The notes under the pieces: generated by a model
Database searches by the model: none
Seen by the model: only the letters and a program-made list of their open reading frames with translations
Told to the model about the DNA's origin: nothing
Part shown: positions 44,330 through 45,995 of the stretch, one piece after another
Layout of the letters: the number at the start of each line of letters is the position of its first letter
Position numbering within the stretch: the first letter of the stretch is position 1
Made by a program: the position numbers and the translations under genes
NCBI RefSeq assembly: GCF_004341205.1
Contig: NZ_SLUL01000016.1
Span: forward strand, 10,582-56,576
DNA length: 45,995 nucleotides
DNA from: Thermolongibacillus altinsuensis
GTDB taxonomy: Bacteria; Bacillota; Bacilli; Bacillales; Anoxybacillaceae
Direction: 5' to 3'

Positions 44330-44872
44330 TTAAAAGCCCCCTTCCCCATTCAATTTCATTTCAAGGGCACGAATTTGGTCGCGAACTTCTGCAGCTTTTT
44401 CAAATTCTTCTCTTACAATAAGCTCTTGTAATTTTTGCTTTAACTGTTCGATTTGCTTACGCACATAGATGTTTCCGCCGATTCTCTTCGGAATTTTTCC
44501 GGCATGCAGCGTATTTCCGCTATGCAAGCGACGCAAAATCGGATTTAAGTAATTCTGAAACGTTTCATAACAATCCGAACAACCAAATTTCCCTACCTTT
44601 ACAAATTGAGAATACGTCATTTTGCAACGTTCACATTGCAAAATTTCTTGATTATGAAATGGCGTTGCTTTTGCTTCTTTAATCGATGAATCCATGTTCA
44701 ATAGTCCCGCAAGTAAATTGTTAATGGAGAATCCTGAACTATCAGGGAAAATAAACATTTCCCCTTTTTCATGAGCACATTGCTCACATAAATGAATTTC
44801 CGTTTTTTCACCATTAATAATTTTGGTAAAATGGAGCGTCGCTGGTCTTTGCTTGCATTCTTGACATATCAA
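44330..44872 (-). CDS. mcsA: McsA, zinc-binding activator of McsB
   Basis: A 180-residue protein best started at TTG (MICQECKQRPATLHFTKIIN); AGAGGTGG precedes it and homologues begin at this methionine. A GTG seven codons upstream is a weaker alternative. McsA activates the kinase McsB. Four CxxC zinc motifs are present: CQEC (3-6), CEQC (about 30-33), CERC (about 80-83) and CSDC (about 97-100). A UVR motif lies at the C-terminus (LIVREEFEKAAEVRDQIRAL, about 152-171). It lies between ctsR and mcsB. Confidence 0.95.
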   Translation of the reverse strand: MICQECKQRPATLHFTKIINGEKTEIHLCEQCAHEKGEMFIFPDSSGFSINNLLAGLLNMDSSIKEAKATPFHNQEILQCERCKMTYSQFVKVGKFGCSDCYETFQNYLNPILRRLHSGNTLHAGKIPKRIGGNIYVRKQIEQLKQKLQELIVREEFEKAAEVRDQIRALEMKLNGEGGF

Positions 44873-44893
44873 CGTATCCACCTCTCTCCCCAC

Positions 44894-45358
44894 TCACGAA
44901 TTGTATTTTAGAGATGTAAGCATCGCTTTTAATATTCTTGCGCGTAATTGATCACGTTGAGGAAGATCGATTGATAAAACGGTGCGATCGATAACACTTA
45001 ACATAATATTCGCTTCACGCTTCGAAATTACCTTTTCATCCACTAAACGTTGAATAATATGTTCTGCATTTGTCTGGCTCATTCGCTCTTGGATTAACGA
45101 CAAAAGATGATCAATTAACTGCGAAGAATTTTGTGTTTTTACTTTTGTAATGCGAATATATCCTCCGCCTCCACGCTTACTTTCAACAATATATCCTCTC
45201 TCTAAAGTAAAGCGTGTATTGATTACATAATTAATTTGCGAAGGAACACATTGAAATTTATCAGCAATTTCACTTCTTTTAATTTCAACAATATCTCGCC
45301 CGCTCATACTTAGCACTTGTTTCAAATATTGCTCAATGACATCAGAGATATTCCTCAC
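44894..45358 (-). CDS. ctsR: Transcriptional repressor CtsR
   Basis: A 154-residue protein from a GTG start (MRNISDVIEQYLKQVLSMSG) after GAGGAGGG. CtsR represses the clp genes and releases them when heated. The winged helix-turn-helix lies in KRSEIADKFQCVPSQINYVI (about residues 28-47), and the glycine-rich thermosensing loop SKRGGGGYIRITK at about 59-71. The C-terminal domain binds McsB and ClpC. It is the first gene of its operon, so repression is autoregulatory through the operator in the promoter. Confidence 0.98.
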   Translation of the reverse strand: MRNISDVIEQYLKQVLSMSGRDIVEIKRSEIADKFQCVPSQINYVINTRFTLERGYIVESKRGGGGYIRITKVKTQNSSQLIDHLLSLIQERMSQTNAEHIIQRLVDEKVISKREANIMLSVIDRTVLSIDLPQRDQLRARILKAMLTSLKYNS

Positions 45359-45376
45359 ATAATCCCTCCTCTGTCA

Positions 45377-45399
45377 ATTGACTTTGACTATATTTGACT
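45377..45399 (-). promoter_or_regulatory. CtsR operator
   Basis: On the minus strand the direct heptads AGTCAAA-TAT-AGTCAAA lie at 45383-45399, a full match to the CtsR consensus of two heptads around a three-base spacer. A further near-heptad, AGTCAAT, lies at 45377-45383, next to the palindrome GTCAATTGAC. The operator covers the region just after the -10 box. Confidence 0.93.
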
Positions 45400-45407
45400 T
45401 TACTTTT

Positions 45408-45436
45408 AATATATATTGAATTCAAATAAAATGCAA
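45408..45436 (-). promoter_or_regulatory. SigA-type promoter of the ctsR operon
   Basis: TTGCAT (45431-45436), a 17-base spacer and TATATT (45408-45413) on the minus strand. The CtsR heptads begin 8 bases beyond the -10 box, so bound CtsR would block the start site. I saw no SigB-type promoter here, although B. subtilis has one. Confidence 0.75.
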
Positions 45437-45525
45437 GAAAACAATCCTTTTTCACATATTATTTTTTCCATTTTCAATTGAATCAAAACAATCATTCAAA
45501 CAATATTTTAAATGTTGTAAAAAAC

Positions 45526-45564
45526 AAAAAGGCCAAGACTGGATCAACCAATCTTGGCCTTTTT
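45526..45564 (-). terminator. Terminator of the ribosomal RNA operon
   Basis: GGCCAAGATTGG and CCAGTCTTGGCC form a strong stem with a small loop and G-T pairs, followed by TTTTTGTTTTTTAC on the minus strand. It directly follows the 5S rRNA and separates it from the ctsR promoter. Confidence 0.93.
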
Positions 45565-45682
<118 letters not shown>

Positions 45683-45868
45683 CAACTTTTATTGAAGGAT
45701 TCATTCCTTCAAAACTAGATAACAGGCTCTGATGTCTAGCCTCAAACTAGCATCCTCCTCCGTTCCGCTTTCTCCGTCGAAATGCAAGCATTTCTTCGTC
45801 GAAAGCTACTACTTCCGTCGGATGCTTCCTTGGCATTCGCCAAGGACCGTTCTCGGCTTTTCCCGGTT
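45683..45868 (-). other. Structured 23S-5S spacer
   Basis: About 186 bases between the two rRNAs on the minus strand. Hairpins include TCCTTGGCGAATGCCAAGGA near 45832-45851 and a TTGAAGGA/TCCTTCAA stem at about 45693-45713. A larger stem joins GCATCC to GGATGC. No tRNA gene is present. The hairpins are likely RNase processing sites; this is inferred. Confidence 0.6.
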
Positions 45869-45995
45869 TAGTTAAGTCCTCGATCGATTAGTATCCGTCA
45901 GCTCCACGTGTCGCCACGCTTCCACCTCGGACCTATCAACCTCGTCATCTTCGAGGGATCTTACTCGCTTAACGCGATGGGAAATCTCATCTTGA
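45869..45995 (-). rRNA. rrl: 23S ribosomal RNA, 3' end (partial)
   Basis: The right edge of the window carries the last 127 or so bases of 23S rRNA on the minus strand, with the typical 3'-terminal segments AGATGAGATTTCCCAT, GGTTGATAGGTC, GTGGCGACACGTGGAGCTGA and CTAATCGATCGAGGACTTAA. The exact 3' end is estimated by analogy with B. subtilis (GGACTTAAC). The rest of the gene lies beyond the window. Confidence 0.93.

Noticed and set aside
45437-45525. A SigB promoter or further gene between the rrn terminator and ctsR
   Set aside because: No GGG(A/T)A(A/T) -10 element or ORF with a ribosome binding site is visible; the stretch is AT-rich and seems empty.

Overview
This window is core chromosome from a Firmicute of the family Bacillaceae. 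Every protein-coding gene, and the 23S and 5S rRNA genes at the right edge, lies on the minus strand, so the reading order is from right to left. Protein sequences resemble Bacillus subtilis closely throughout, and the gene order is the classic order downstream of a ribosomal RNA operon near the replication origin. Moderate GC content, AT-rich spacers and Geobacillus/Anoxybacillus-like protein variants suggest a thermophilic Bacillaceae, perhaps Anoxybacillus. The genus is an inference, not shown by the sequence.

Layout from right to left. (1) 45995-45526: the 3' end of a 23S rRNA, a structured spacer, a 5S rRNA and the rrn terminator. (2) 45436-40752: the stress operon ctsR-mcsA-mcsB-clpC, with a CtsR operator on its promoter and a terminator after clpC. 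(3) 40725-36868: radA, yacL, ispD, ispF, then gltX. The c-di-AMP synthase gene disA, which sits between radA and yacL in B. subtilis, is absent. (4) 35414-30178: a cysteine T-box, then cysE-cysS-mrnC-rlmB-rae1, then sigH-rpmGB-secE. (5) 30163-26275: nusG, rplK-rplA, an L10 leader with rplJ-rplL, and an RsmC-like methyltransferase. (6) 26278-18775: rpoB-rpoC. (7) 18720-13790: rplGB-rpsL-rpsG-fusA-tuf (the str cluster). (8) 13683-1: the S10-spc-alpha superoperon from rpsJ to the first codons of rpoA.

The genes serve one programme: making ribosomes, RNA polymerase, translation factors, two aminoacyl-tRNA synthetases and the Sec channel. A protein quality-control operon and small housekeeping genes (isoprenoid precursors, cysteine synthesis, DNA repair) sit alongside. 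Control appears to act mostly through RNA leaders (T-box, L10 leader, hairpins in the rpoB, nusG, rplK-rplA, rpsG-fusA and rpsK-rpoA spacers) and through the CtsR repressor.

Three genes below the usual ORF length cut-off or with hidden starts were read directly: rpmJ, rpmGB and the partial rpoA. Many starts were moved to internal ATG, GTG or TTG codons using ribosome binding sites and homology. I found no mobile element, CRISPR array, prophage, defence island or plausible new multigene system. The points worth a second look are the disA loss, a possible relic of a KOW-domain gene before infA, and several undescribed-looking structured mRNA spacers.
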